DNA of 6,539 bases. Source: Planctomycetota bacterium (GTDB taxonomy: Bacteria; Planctomycetota; Phycisphaerae; Sedimentisphaerales; Anaerohalosphaeraceae). Positions 1 to 6,130 of the stretch are shown in pieces. Position 1 is the stretch's first letter. Every line of letters starts with the position of its first letter. The stretch is taken from NCBI GenBank assembly GCA_003644175.1, contig QNBS01000131.1:1-6539 (forward strand). The letters are read 5' to 3'. A program made the position numbers and the translations under genes. Below the pieces are notes generated by a model. It did no database searches. It was not told the DNA's origin and saw only the letters and a program-made list of their open reading frames with translations.

Positions 1-1
1 A

Positions 2-433
2 ATATTCAAGGCGGTCGGCAAGGTCGAAGTGCTCGAAGACGCCTCGCTCATGGACGCCGTAACCGCCGTCAGCGGTTCCGGGCCCGCCTATTTCTTCCTG
101 CTGATGGAGGAGATGATCCGCGTCGCAGAAGAAATGGGACTCCCTTCCGACGTCGCCTCCGGACTCGTCTGCCAGACCGCAAAAGGCGCAAGCATTCTGG
201 CCGAATCGGCCCGTTTGAAAAACGAAACACCCGCACAACTCAGGGCGAAAGTGACCAGCCCCGGCGGAACAACCCAGGCCGCCGTCGACACACTAAAAAA
301 ACTGAACTTCGATCGAATAATAACCGCCGCACTGACCGCCGCAAGAGACCGAAGCAAAGAACTGTCCAGTAACAATAATCGAAATCCAAGGCATTACCGC
401 AACACGAACGCTCGACGAACAGAGTGGTTTTAA
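2..433 (+). CDS. proC: Pyrroline-5-carboxylate reductase, C-terminal part (5' end outside window)
   Basis: ProC reduces 1-pyrroline-5-carboxylate to L-proline with NAD(P)H in the cytoplasm, the last step of proline synthesis. Only the C-terminal dimerisation domain is here; the NAD(P)-binding Rossmann half lies upstream of the window. The frame is open from base 2 and starts IFKAVGKVEVLEDASLMDA, so the first GTG at 29 is an internal Val codon, not the start. Family hallmarks are visible: VSGSGPAYFFLLMEEM, GLPSDVA, the P5CR signature block KVTSPGGTTQAAVDTL, and the closing helix AALTAARDRSKEL. ProC proteins usually end within a few residues of that helix. Here the frame runs on for about 22 Asn/Arg-rich residues (SSNNNRNPRHYRNTNARRTEWF) to the TAA at 431-433. 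This suggests a sequence change or frameshift near 365, or loss of the native stop. The identity is secure and the tail is doubtful. Confidence 0.95.
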   Translation: MFKAVGKVEVLEDASLMDAVTAVSGSGPAYFFLLMEEMIRVAEEMGLPSDVASGLVCQTAKGASILAESARLKNETPAQLRAKVTSPGGTTQAAVDTLKKLNFDRIITAALTAARDRSKELSSNNNRNPRHYRNTNARRTEWF

Positions 434-515
434 GCTGCTGAAACTGCAATGACCCCCAAAAACTGTAACGGCTGCAATTCATCTTATCTGAACCGAAATG
501 CCGTAATGGGGGTGA

Positions 516-848
516 TTACCGCCCTCTGCCGGTGAAGAGCCGTGGGATGTTGGGAGCGGTTCCGAGGAACTCAACGGCACTTATGACATGATGGGCAATG
601 TCTGGGAATGGATGGAAAGCCCGCATAATAGTAGTTACTTCCCCAGCGCCAACCGCCGGCGCCGTGGTGGTTCGTACTACCCCTACGTTCCCAACGACGC
701 CCTCAGCCTCAGTTCGTCCTACTCGAGCTACTACGGCAGCCCGGACGACGAGACCTTCCTTGCAGGCTTCCGTGTTGCCTCCGTCCCCGAACCCGCCACG
801 CTCTTACTATTCGGCCTGGGCGGTTTGATGTTGAGACGAAAGAGATAA
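516..848 (+). pseudogene. 5'-truncated FGE-like (sulfatase-modifying factor fold) protein with PEP-CTERM tail
   Basis: This is the C-terminal end of an exported PEP-CTERM protein of the formylglycine-generating-enzyme/SUMF1 fold. Seen directly: the FGE core motif GNVWEW, the RRGGSYY strand, the closing GFRVAS, then VPEPATLLLFGLGGLML with an RRKR end, which is a canonical PEP-CTERM anchor (motif, hydrophobic helix, basic tail). Family-like residues EEPWDVGSGSEELNGTYDMM already lie in frame before the first ATG at 588. The frame is blocked by TGA at 513-515, with no ATG, GTG or TTG between 516 and 588 and no Shine-Dalgarno before 588. The signal peptide and most of the FGE domain are therefore missing. 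The fragment has no Cys, and the segment where active FGEs carry the copper-binding cysteines is Ser/Tyr-rich. Even the parent was probably not a sulfatase-activating enzyme. An ORF caller would report 588-848 (86 aa). I favour a remnant over a functional small protein. Confidence 0.75.
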
Positions 849-920
849 CGAATGCTGTCAAGGAGAGAACCAGGGCGCTGACACCCTGTCAAGTGTCTCA
901 CCACTTCAGAGGAGCAGTAT

Positions 921-950
921 GGCAGGCCCGCCTGCCCGCCTCCGGCGGGC
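921..950. repeat. Overlapping GC-rich palindromes between convergent genes
   Basis: Two perfect 7-bp inverted repeats share three bases. GGCAGGC (921-927) pairs with GCCTGCC (930-936) across a 2-nt loop. GCCCGCC (934-940) pairs with GGCGGGC (944-950) across the loop TCC. Only one hairpin can form fully at a time. The second is followed on the plus strand by GTTTATCTCTT, a weak U-rich run, so it might end transcription coming from the left. There is no T-run on the minus-strand side for the operon that ends at 960. It could equally be a REP-like dispersed element. Confidence 0.6.
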
Positions 951-959
951 GTTTATCTC

Positions 960-2120
960 TTATGGGGTGTGTGGTTGATTGGGATCGGCGGGCGGACCGG
1001 TAATTACCGGTGCTGTGGTTGTTGGGGTTTTGGCGTCGGAGGTTTTTTCTTCTTCGGGGATGTCTTCGAGGAGATCGTCGAGTTTCTTTTTGAGGTTGTT
1101 TGCCTTCCACGAAGCGATTTCGTAAACCCAGCCGGTGTGTCGGTTGCGGAACTTCTGAGCCGCTTCGATGGCCAGGAGTTTGGCTTCCTTTTCCTTGAGC
1201 TCCTCGTCGGATTCCGAGCCGTCTCGTTTCACGGTTACCCCTTTATCGCCGGTGAATTCAGCGTCGGCCTTGATGAAGGTCTTGTCGTCCTTAACGGCGA
1301 TCCGGAGGGTATAGACGGTGGAATCGGCCAGCGTGCATGTGTACGTTGAATCGAAGTTGAGATCTTCGGCCTTTGAGGCCTTTTGGACATCGGTAAACTG
1401 CATGTCGGTCAGGGCTTTGAACACCTGTTTGTAATCGCCGCCCTTGAACTTTTTGCCCTCGCCGACGCCGCCTTCAAGCAGGATATCTTCGCTGTCGTCC
1501 TTCTTTGCCAGCGTGTAGCCGCCGCCGGGATACGTTACCTTTACGCTCTTGATCCGGTCGGCTTCGACGCTGGTGAGCCTTTTGTCGATGTAATCCAGGC
1601 CGGACATTCTCGGCCAGGGCGAACCGTCGATTAGATAGACCTTGTTCTCACCAAGGAGCCGCACATAGACGCCCTGCTTTTCGGGGTCGGACTCTGAGAT
1701 AATAATGCCGCCGAAGCCTTCGATTGGTTTGGCTTCACTGTCCAGGAACTTTACGATATAACGCGCGTTGTCTTCGCTGACGCCGAGGTCGGTGTGGTTC
1801 TTTGGATCGTCGGTAATCAGATCGACCGTCTTGATGTCAAGTATCTCGGCGACAAGGCCGTTGATCTCGTTGACCAGGGCCGGGTAGTTGTCCTTGTTGG
1901 CCACGACGAATCGGCCGTTCGCATCTTTGGTGATCTTTGTCTCCTCGTCTTTGGACTTGAGTATGACGGTGGCGATCCTGCCGGTGTCGAAGCCCTGGAT
2001 CAGGTTGACGTTTCTGTAGGAGGGCGCCGGCCCGGGCGTGTTCAACTGTGACGTGACGACAGCTAAGACGACCATTACGGCGGCGACAACAGCCAATATC
2101 GTAAGTTTCTTATTGCTCAT
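960..2120 (-). CDS. DUF4340 domain-containing membrane-anchored protein of a Gld-type ABC operon
   Basis: This 386-aa protein is probably anchored in the inner membrane with most of its mass outside the cytoplasm. Residues 6-24 form one hydrophobic helix after a short SNKK N-terminus. The following region has the DUF4340 pattern: VILKSKDEETKITKDANGRF, NDYP-like and Asn-rich turns, then LGVSEDNARYIVKF, YVRLLGENKVYLID and DYIDKRLTSV. From about residue 355 the tail is a Thr/Pro-rich, probably disordered segment ending NQPHTP. DUF4340 proteins are often the last gene of GldA/GldF/GldG-type ABC operons, as here; their biochemical role is unknown. I chose ATG at 2118-2120 because GGAG lies 7 nt upstream. 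The longer reading from a TTG at 2144 has no such site. The gene follows the GldG gene after 130 bp containing a nested palindrome. Confidence 0.88.
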   Translation of the reverse strand: MSNKKLTILAVVAAVMVVLAVVTSQLNTPGPAPSYRNVNLIQGFDTGRIATVILKSKDEETKITKDANGRFVVANKDNYPALVNEINGLVAEILDIKTVDLITDDPKNHTDLGVSEDNARYIVKFLDSEAKPIEGFGGIIISESDPEKQGVYVRLLGENKVYLIDGSPWPRMSGLDYIDKRLTSVEADRIKSVKVTYPGGGYTLAKKDDSEDILLEGGVGEGKKFKGGDYKQVFKALTDMQFTDVQKASKAEDLNFDSTYTCTLADSTVYTLRIAVKDDKTFIKADAEFTGDKGVTVKRDGSESDEELKEKEAKLLAIEAAQKFRNRHTGWVYEIASWKANNLKKKLDDLLEDIPEEEKTSDAKTPTTTAPVITGPPADPNQPHTP

Positions 2121-2127
2121 TATTGTA

Positions 2128-2131
2128 CTCC
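2128..2131 (-). promoter_or_regulatory. Shine-Dalgarno site fixing the DUF4340 start
   Basis: On the minus strand GGAG sits 7 nt before ATG (2120-2118). It falls inside the extra eight codons of the alternative TTG start at 2144, so it supports the shorter protein beginning MSNKKL. Confidence 0.7.
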
Positions 2132-2193
2132 GGGTTCGTATCAACTACCGTTATTATCAAACAACTGTTACTCTTTGACGCTTTCGTGTTTAT

Positions 2194-2239
2194 GGATTCC
2201 CGCTCCCCGCTTTCGCGGGGACAAGCTTCGCGGGAATGC
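2194..2239. repeat. Nested REP-like palindrome in the GldG-DUF4340 gap
   Basis: The outer arms ATTCCCGC (2196-2203) and GCGGGAAT (2230-2237) are perfect complements. Inside them sits a second perfect stem, TCCCCGC (2204-2210) with GCGGGGA (2215-2221), around a TTTC loop. The 8 nt CAAGCTTC (2222-2229) form a one-sided bulge. Outer arms and loop match the palindrome at 5011-5034, so this looks like the same element carrying an extra internal copy. It starts 11 bp past the GldG stop codon in the transcribed direction and may affect mRNA end stability or read-through into the DUF4340 gene. No T-run follows on the minus strand, so a strong intrinsic terminator is unlikely. Confidence 0.75.
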
Positions 2240-2250
2240 CGGTCGGTTTA

Positions 2251-4233
2251 TCAGGAATCGCCGGCATGACTTATGTAATGCCGTTTCATTACGCTTCGCC
2301 GCGCCCACAAGATGATCGCGATCAGCAGGATGATCGCCGGGCCCGGCAGGGTGCAGAGGTTTCGCAGGTTGGCGCCGAGCTTTTCGATGCGTCGAACCTT
2401 TTTCATTTTCACCTGGCGAAGCTTCTTCTGCAGAACACGGATGGTGGATTCCACTTCCATCTTCTTGTTGAGTATTTCGGTTTCGATGATTGAGCCTTCT
2501 TTGCCCTCGGCCTTGGAGAGGATATCGGTAAGTTCCTTCTGGAAACCGGCGATCTGGGCATTGATATTGGCTTCCTCTGCCGCGGTGGCTTCCTCGGCCT
2601 GGCGTTCGATTTCGTTGACGACGGTGAAGGGGCGTTTGAAGTTGCCCCGTGATCTTATCGAAAACAGGTTGCTCGATCCGGTCAGGTCCTCGATGGCGTT
2701 GAGCATGAGGGCGGCGTTGTCTTCAACCACTGTGGTTCCGAAGAACGTGTTGCGATAGGCGACGATATCGCTGATGAAGTCGACATCGGCAAAGACTATG
2801 ACGGCACAATCGGCGTCGGCGGCCTGGGTAAGGCCGGTGAGAGTTTTGGTCTTCGGTTCTTTTTTCTCGCCGTCGGTCGGAGGCTCGTCGTCGGCTTCAT
2901 CCGGGACCTCGATGCCGTCGGGGAAGCTCGAATTGAACTTGCCCGTGATGCGGTACGCCATGACGACGGGCTGGTCGCCTTCGGTGAACTTTTCTCTCAG
3001 CGCCGCATAATCCGGATTCATCAGTTCGTAGGGGCTTGATACCTTCCATGTATTGCCGCGATCGGTTGTCATCAACAGCGGGGTATACTCAAGGCCGCTG
3101 TCGGCGGCGCCGGCGGTCTTCTTCAAGGCGCCGGGGAACCACATCCTGACCTTGTTGAGTTCGGCGGTCATTGCACGTTCGGTGTTGAAGGATTTGAGGT
3201 TTCGGGACAGATCCACAGCAGCGATGATTTTGCCGGGTCTTTCATTGGGATGGGACGTACTTGTATAGGCAAGAGCCATGTCGCCTGCGAAGGTGTTTTG
3301 CGGCATTTCAAGGCCCCATGTGCCCAGGAGCTTGTCGAGGCTGGAATTGAATGTGGGTGTCTGTCCGCCGCGCATCATCATCTGCATCTGCATGGGGTCG
3401 GTCTGGTCGATAACAGAGTGCGGATCGAGACAGATGATCGCCCGCCCGCCTTTGAGGATGTACTGATCGATCGCAAACTGCGTCTTTTCGGGCAGGTCCT
3501 TGGGGTGGATCACCAGCAGGATATCGGTATCGGTGATTTCGTCGATTTCGGTGTCGATCTGATTGACCTGGTAGGTCTGCTGCAGATGCCGCACGATGCC
3601 CCATGTGGGCTTGGGCTGCTTGCCCTGTGCTCTCATCATCTGCGCCATGTAGCCGGTGTCGCCCATTATCGGGAGGGAACTGATGATTCCGATCCGTCTC
3701 TTTTCGCGGGTGATGGCGGTGTCGATCAGGTAGCTGATGTCATACTCGACGAACTTTTCCCTGTCGGGCGAGAAGAAGTCAATCTTCTTTTCAACGCCGA
3801 ACGGCGTCTCGAGCACCATACCGAAGAAAAAGGTTTCCTCTTCGGGCAGGCTGAACCTCTTGAGCCTGTGGCGTATCGCGTCGACTTCGTCGTCGGTGAA
3901 CGGCCGGGGATCGATGACTTCGAGAATGATATTGCCTTTGGCGGCGGCGACATATTCGTCCAGAAGCGCCCTTACGAAGACATAGTATTCGTTGAAGTAA
4001 CGTATCTGGTCGGGCCCTTTCATGGCGGCCGTCTTGGAGTAATAGAGCTTGAGCTTTATCGGCTGATTCAGCGAGTCGAGGATATTCTTTGTGCCTCTCG
4101 AAAGCGTGTACAGCTTCTGCTCGGTGATGTCGGCCCGCATGGATTTGCCGATGTTTTGGCAAATGGTTGTCGCAGAGACCGTAATGATCGCAATGAGCGC
4201 GATAGCTGTTATTGCACGTACCATTCTGTTCAT
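2251..4233 (-). CDS. gldG: GldG-family ABC transporter auxiliary protein (ABC_transp_aux)
   Basis: This 660-aa protein belongs to the GldG/ABC_transp_aux family, the large extracytoplasmic partner of GldA/GldF-type ABC systems. In gliding Bacteroidota GldG is needed for motility; elsewhere its role is unknown. Residues 8-26 are an N-terminal membrane helix, followed by the family motif DITEQKLYTLSRGTKNIL (35-52). The main domain includes ILEVIDPRPF, EYDISYLIDTAI, an IGIISSLPIMGD strand, and the segment DLPEKTQFAIDQYILKGGRA (246-265) followed by a DP. A charged insert spans about 441-464, and SRGNFKRPFTVVNEIERQAE (528-547) leads into a predicted coiled coil (about 540-620). A second helix follows at 629-644 with a basic cytoplasmic tail. 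The start is ATG at 4231-4233, with AGGAAGG 7 nt upstream. It shares one base with the permease stop (TGATG), which implies translational coupling. A Met-rich patch (MQMQMMM) begins at residue 281. Confidence 0.9.
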   Translation of the reverse strand: MNRMVRAITAIALIAIITVSATTICQNIGKSMRADITEQKLYTLSRGTKNILDSLNQPIKLKLYYSKTAAMKGPDQIRYFNEYYVFVRALLDEYVAAAKGNIILEVIDPRPFTDDEVDAIRHRLKRFSLPEEETFFFGMVLETPFGVEKKIDFFSPDREKFVEYDISYLIDTAITREKRRIGIISSLPIMGDTGYMAQMMRAQGKQPKPTWGIVRHLQQTYQVNQIDTEIDEITDTDILLVIHPKDLPEKTQFAIDQYILKGGRAIICLDPHSVIDQTDPMQMQMMMRGGQTPTFNSSLDKLLGTWGLEMPQNTFAGDMALAYTSTSHPNERPGKIIAAVDLSRNLKSFNTERAMTAELNKVRMWFPGALKKTAGAADSGLEYTPLLMTTDRGNTWKVSSPYELMNPDYAALREKFTEGDQPVVMAYRITGKFNSSFPDGIEVPDEADDEPPTDGEKKEPKTKTLTGLTQAADADCAVIVFADVDFISDIVAYRNTFFGTTVVEDNAALMLNAIEDLTGSSNLFSIRSRGNFKRPFTVVNEIERQAEEATAAEEANINAQIAGFQKELTDILSKAEGKEGSIIETEILNKKMEVESTIRVLQKKLRQVKMKKVRRIEKLGANLRNLCTLPGPAIILLIAIILWARRSVMKRHYISHAGDS

Positions 4234-4964
4234 CAGCTTGCCTTCCTTTCATTCAGGATAATACTGCAGACGCTTGTCCAGCCAACAATCAGGATTATGA
4301 AATAAGCGATGTCCTTGAACTCGATGACACCCTTGAGTATCGAGTCGAAGTGCGTTTGAAAACTGAGGCTCTCGACAACGCCGAGCATTGGCGCCGGCAG
4401 GGTGTTCGCCAGGTAGTTGAGCGTGGTGGGCATGCCGGACAGCATCAGTATCGCACAGGCGACAACCGCGAGGATAAAGCTGATGACCTGGTTTTTCGAC
4501 AGCGCCGAGAAGAACGAGCCTATCGCCAGGAAGCCGCCGGCGATGAGCAGGCTTGCGAGATAGCCGGTGATGATAAGGCCGACATCAGGGTCGCCGAGAT
4601 AACAGACGGTCAACGGAACGGGAAACGTCAGCGCCAGTGCGATTGCCAGAAACGTCCAGGCAGCCAGGAACTTGCCGATTACCGCCTGGGAGACGGTAAT
4701 GGGCAGTGTAAAGAGAAGCTCAATGGAGCCGGTCTTTCGCTCTTCGGCCCAGAGCCGCATCGCAGTCGCCGGAACCATGATGACAAACAGCCAGGGCAGG
4801 TTTCCGAAGAATATGGTCATGTCCGCCTGACGCATTTGATAGAAGCCGTCTTTGAATGTCCAATAACCTGCAACAAAAAGGAAAATGACAAGAAATACAT
4901 ACGCAACGGGCGTTGCGAAGTATCCTTTCAGTTCTCTTTTGAATACCGCTCGAAAGCCATTCAT
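4233..4964 (-). CDS. gldF: ABC-2 type permease, GldF family
   Basis: This is the membrane-spanning subunit (243 aa) of the ABC system, expected to sit in the inner membrane and pair with the ATPase encoded upstream. About six hydrophobic helices can be picked out near residues 17-36, 52-68, 99-121, 127-152, 158-178 and 218-236, the usual ABC-2 topology. The motif MRLWAEERKTGSIELLFTLP (69-88), between helices 2 and 3, is the characteristic cytoplasmic coupling segment of GldF/NosY-like permeases. The N-terminal FKRELKGYFATPVAYVF is also family-typical. The start is ATG at 4962-4964, with AGGAG 9 nt upstream. The gap to the ATPase gene is 96 bp and holds a palindrome. The 3' end overlaps the gldG start by one base. 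The symbol is assigned at family level; a gliding function is not implied. Confidence 0.9.
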   Translation of the reverse strand: MNGFRAVFKRELKGYFATPVAYVFLVIFLFVAGYWTFKDGFYQMRQADMTIFFGNLPWLFVIMVPATAMRLWAEERKTGSIELLFTLPITVSQAVIGKFLAAWTFLAIALALTFPVPLTVCYLGDPDVGLIITGYLASLLIAGGFLAIGSFFSALSKNQVISFILAVVACAILMLSGMPTTLNYLANTLPAPMLGVVESLSFQTHFDSILKGVIEFKDIAYFIILIVGWTSVCSIILNERKAS

Positions 4965-5010
4965 ATTTTTTTACTCCTGCAGTTCATATTCTGTTTCAAA
5001 GTATACTTCC

Positions 5011-5034
5011 GGATTCCCGCTTTCGCGGGAATGG
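5011..5034. repeat. REP-like palindrome in the ATPase-permease gap
   Basis: ATTCCCGC (5013-5020) and GCGGGAAT (5025-5032) form a perfect 8-bp stem with a TTTC loop. It lies 28 bp past the ATPase stop and about 35 bp before the permease ribosome-binding site in the transcribed direction. The same arms and loop occur in the element at 2194-2239, which marks this as a dispersed repeat rather than a one-off hairpin. It may tune relative expression of the ATPase and membrane subunits. Confidence 0.75.
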
Positions 5035-5060
5035 CAAATCATTGTATCACGCCAATCAGG

Positions 5061-5783
5061 TCAGGCGATCTTTTTGGTTGCGGTGATTTTTCTGAAGACC
5101 TTGTCGAGAGTGCAATTGTATTCGGTTTTCAGATCGTCGGGGGTCGAATCGACGAGTATCTTTCCCCTTGCGATGATGATCGCCCTGTTGCAGACGAGCT
5201 CGACCTCTTCGAGGATGTGCGTCGAGATGATTATGCATTTGTCCTTGGCCATTTCATTTATGAGTTGTCGCACCTCGTGCTTCTGGTTGGGGTCGAGGCC
5301 GTCCGTCGGCTCGTCGAGGATGAGGACCTGCGGGTCGTGAATGAGGGCCTGGGCGAGTCCGACGCGCCTGCGATAACCCTTTGAAAGCGTATCAATCGTC
5401 TGGTGGTAAACCGAGTCGACCGAGCACAGCGGCACGATGCGGTCGAGCGCTTTGTTGCGGGCCTGTCCGGTGATCTGTCGCGCATCGCAGACGAAGTTGA
5501 GGAATCCTCCGACGGTCATTTCATTGTAGGCCGGTGCGTTCTCGGCAAGGTAGCCGACGGACTTGCGGACGGCGATGGGGTCTTTGAGGATGTCGTGGCC
5601 GCAGACCGTTGCCGTGCCGCTGTCGGGTGGGAGAAAACAGGCCAACATCTTCATTGCCGTGCTCTTGCCGGCGCCGTTGGGGCCCAGGAAGCCCAGCACA
5701 TCGCCCTGGGCGACCTCAAAGGACACGTCGTCAACCGCCACGATAGGCCCGAATGTGCGTCTTAACTGTTTGACACTTATCAT
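5061..5783 (-). CDS. ABC transporter ATP-binding protein, GldA-like
   Basis: This 240-aa cytoplasmic ATPase subunit should hydrolyse ATP to drive the GldF-type permease. All nucleotide-binding motifs are intact: Walker A GPNGAGKST (34-42), signature LSKGYRRRVGLAQAL (133-147), Walker B VLILDEP (153-159), D-loop DGLDP (161-165) and the switch His in STH (H189). The Q-loop position has Glu in GYLAENAP (77-84), which is usual for this ABC-2 export subgroup (compare GYLPE) and not a defect. Three in-frame starts lie close together. The TTG at 5795 and ATG at 5789 have no usable ribosome-binding site. ATG at 5781-5783 has GGAG 6 nt upstream, giving MISVKQLRRTFG. It is the first gene of the operon, with a likely promoter about 100 bp upstream. 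Subfamily membership rests on context as well as sequence; other ABC-2 exporter ATPases look similar. Confidence 0.93.
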   Translation of the reverse strand: MISVKQLRRTFGPIVAVDDVSFEVAQGDVLGFLGPNGAGKSTAMKMLACFLPPDSGTATVCGHDILKDPIAVRKSVGYLAENAPAYNEMTVGGFLNFVCDARQITGQARNKALDRIVPLCSVDSVYHQTIDTLSKGYRRRVGLAQALIHDPQVLILDEPTDGLDPNQKHEVRQLINEMAKDKCIIISTHILEEVELVCNRAIIIARGKILVDSTPDDLKTEYNCTLDKVFRKITATKKIA

Positions 5784-5789
5784 AATCAT

Positions 5790-5793
5790 CTCC
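5790..5793 (-). promoter_or_regulatory. Shine-Dalgarno site fixing the ATPase start
   Basis: GGAG on the minus strand lies 6 nt before ATG 5783-5781. It directly abuts the ATG at 5789-5787 (zero spacing), and its first base lies inside the TTG at 5795-5793, so both longer starts are disfavoured. Confidence 0.7.
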
Positions 5794-5881
5794 AAAAAGC
5801 GAGGCTGAACCTTACCGCCATGACGCAGCCATAACAGTGATTTAGGCCGTGTAATACGCCGAATTCAACTAAATGTTCACC

Positions 5882-5910
5882 ATTTTTAATGATTCCAGCC
5901 CGGATGTCAA
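5882..5910 (-). promoter_or_regulatory. Candidate sigma70 promoter for the ABC operon
   Basis: On the minus strand a perfect -35 box TTGACA (5910-5905) is separated by 17 nt from AAAAAT (5887-5882), a 4/6 match to TATAAT that keeps the conserved A2 and T6. Transcription would begin near 5875, leaving a leader of roughly 90 nt before the ATPase ATG. I see no strong hairpin, riboswitch or upstream ORF in the leader. The box similarity is seen in the sequence; promoter activity is inferred. Confidence 0.5.
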
Positions 5911-6020
5911 CCCCAACGAACACCGGATTTATCTCTCACACCGCCGCCAAACACGCAAAAATCAAAACCCACAGCTCACAGTTCGGCATAAGCGCTTTTT
6001 ATTTAAGAGGTTAGAGCAAA

Positions 6021-6091
6021 CTGGGGAACAAGGATTCGAACCTTGACTAAATGATTCAGAGTCATTCGTGCTACCGTTACACTATTCCCCA
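6021..6091 (-). tRNA. tRNA-Gln (anticodon CUG)
   Basis: The minus strand folds into a full cloverleaf of 71 nt including the discriminator G. The acceptor stem is TGGGGAA with TTCCCCA, with the U1-A72 first pair typical of bacterial tRNA-Gln. The D arm is GTGTAACGGTAGCAC. The anticodon stem is AATGA/TCATT around loop CTCTGAA, giving anticodon CTG (plus-strand 6057-6059) that reads CAG. A short variable loop TAGT and T arm CAAGG-TTCGAAT-CCTTG follow. No 3' CCA is encoded: the bases after the discriminator read TTT. It is on the same strand as the ABC operon but ends 110 bp before the candidate promoter, so it is probably a separate unit. I see no clear promoter in front of it and no good terminator after it. 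Confidence 0.95.
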
Positions 6092-6100
6092 ACAAACCTT

Positions 6101-6130
6101 TTACGTCGGCTTACGTCGGCGGTATCGCCG
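6101..6130. repeat. 10-bp tandem duplication running into a small hairpin, upstream of the tRNA
   Basis: TTACGTCGGC is present twice in direct tandem (6101-6110 and 6111-6120). The second copy runs into TCGGCG (6116-6121) paired with CGCCGA (6126-6131) around GTAT, a 6-bp stem. The array lies 10-40 bp upstream of the tRNA 5' end in its transcribed direction, where promoter elements would be expected. I see no -10/-35 pair. It may be a slippage duplication only. Confidence 0.55.

Noticed and set aside
871..888. Inverted repeat CAGGG/CCCTG after the FGE remnant as a terminator
   Set aside because: It has a stem of only 5 bp with an 8-nt loop and no T-run behind it.
2121..2160. Possible internal promoter for the DUF4340 gene (GATAAT box upstream of its start)
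   Set aside because: The -10-like box is fair, but at 17-nt spacing the -35 match is only about 3 of 6 bases (GCGTCA), which is too weak to annotate.
3250..4305. Long plus-strand open frame (351 codons) opposite the GldG gene
   Set aside because: It is a shadow of the minus-strand gene, which has clear family motifs, a ribosome-binding site and coupling to its neighbour. The plus-strand product has no recognisable domain.
2194..5034. Repeated palindromes as a CRISPR array
   Set aside because: There are only two copies almost 3 kb apart with no regular spacers and no cas genes.
4212..5384. Plus-strand open frame of 390 codons opposite the permease and ATPase genes
   Set aside because: It crosses the intergenic palindrome and two real antisense genes. 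Its product is low in recognisable motifs and consistent with chance openness in moderately GC-rich DNA.
5541..5560. Glu instead of Gln in the Q-loop of the ATPase as a possible inactive enzyme
   Set aside because: Glu at this place (GYL-x-E) is normal for this ABC-2 exporter ATPase subgroup, and all other motifs are intact.
5873..6046. Small plus-strand frame starting MFTIFNDSSPDV and ending inside the tRNA region
   Set aside because: It has no ribosome-binding site. Its last residues (GEQGFEP) are the usual antisense reading of a tRNA T arm, and its start overlaps the operon leader on the other strand.
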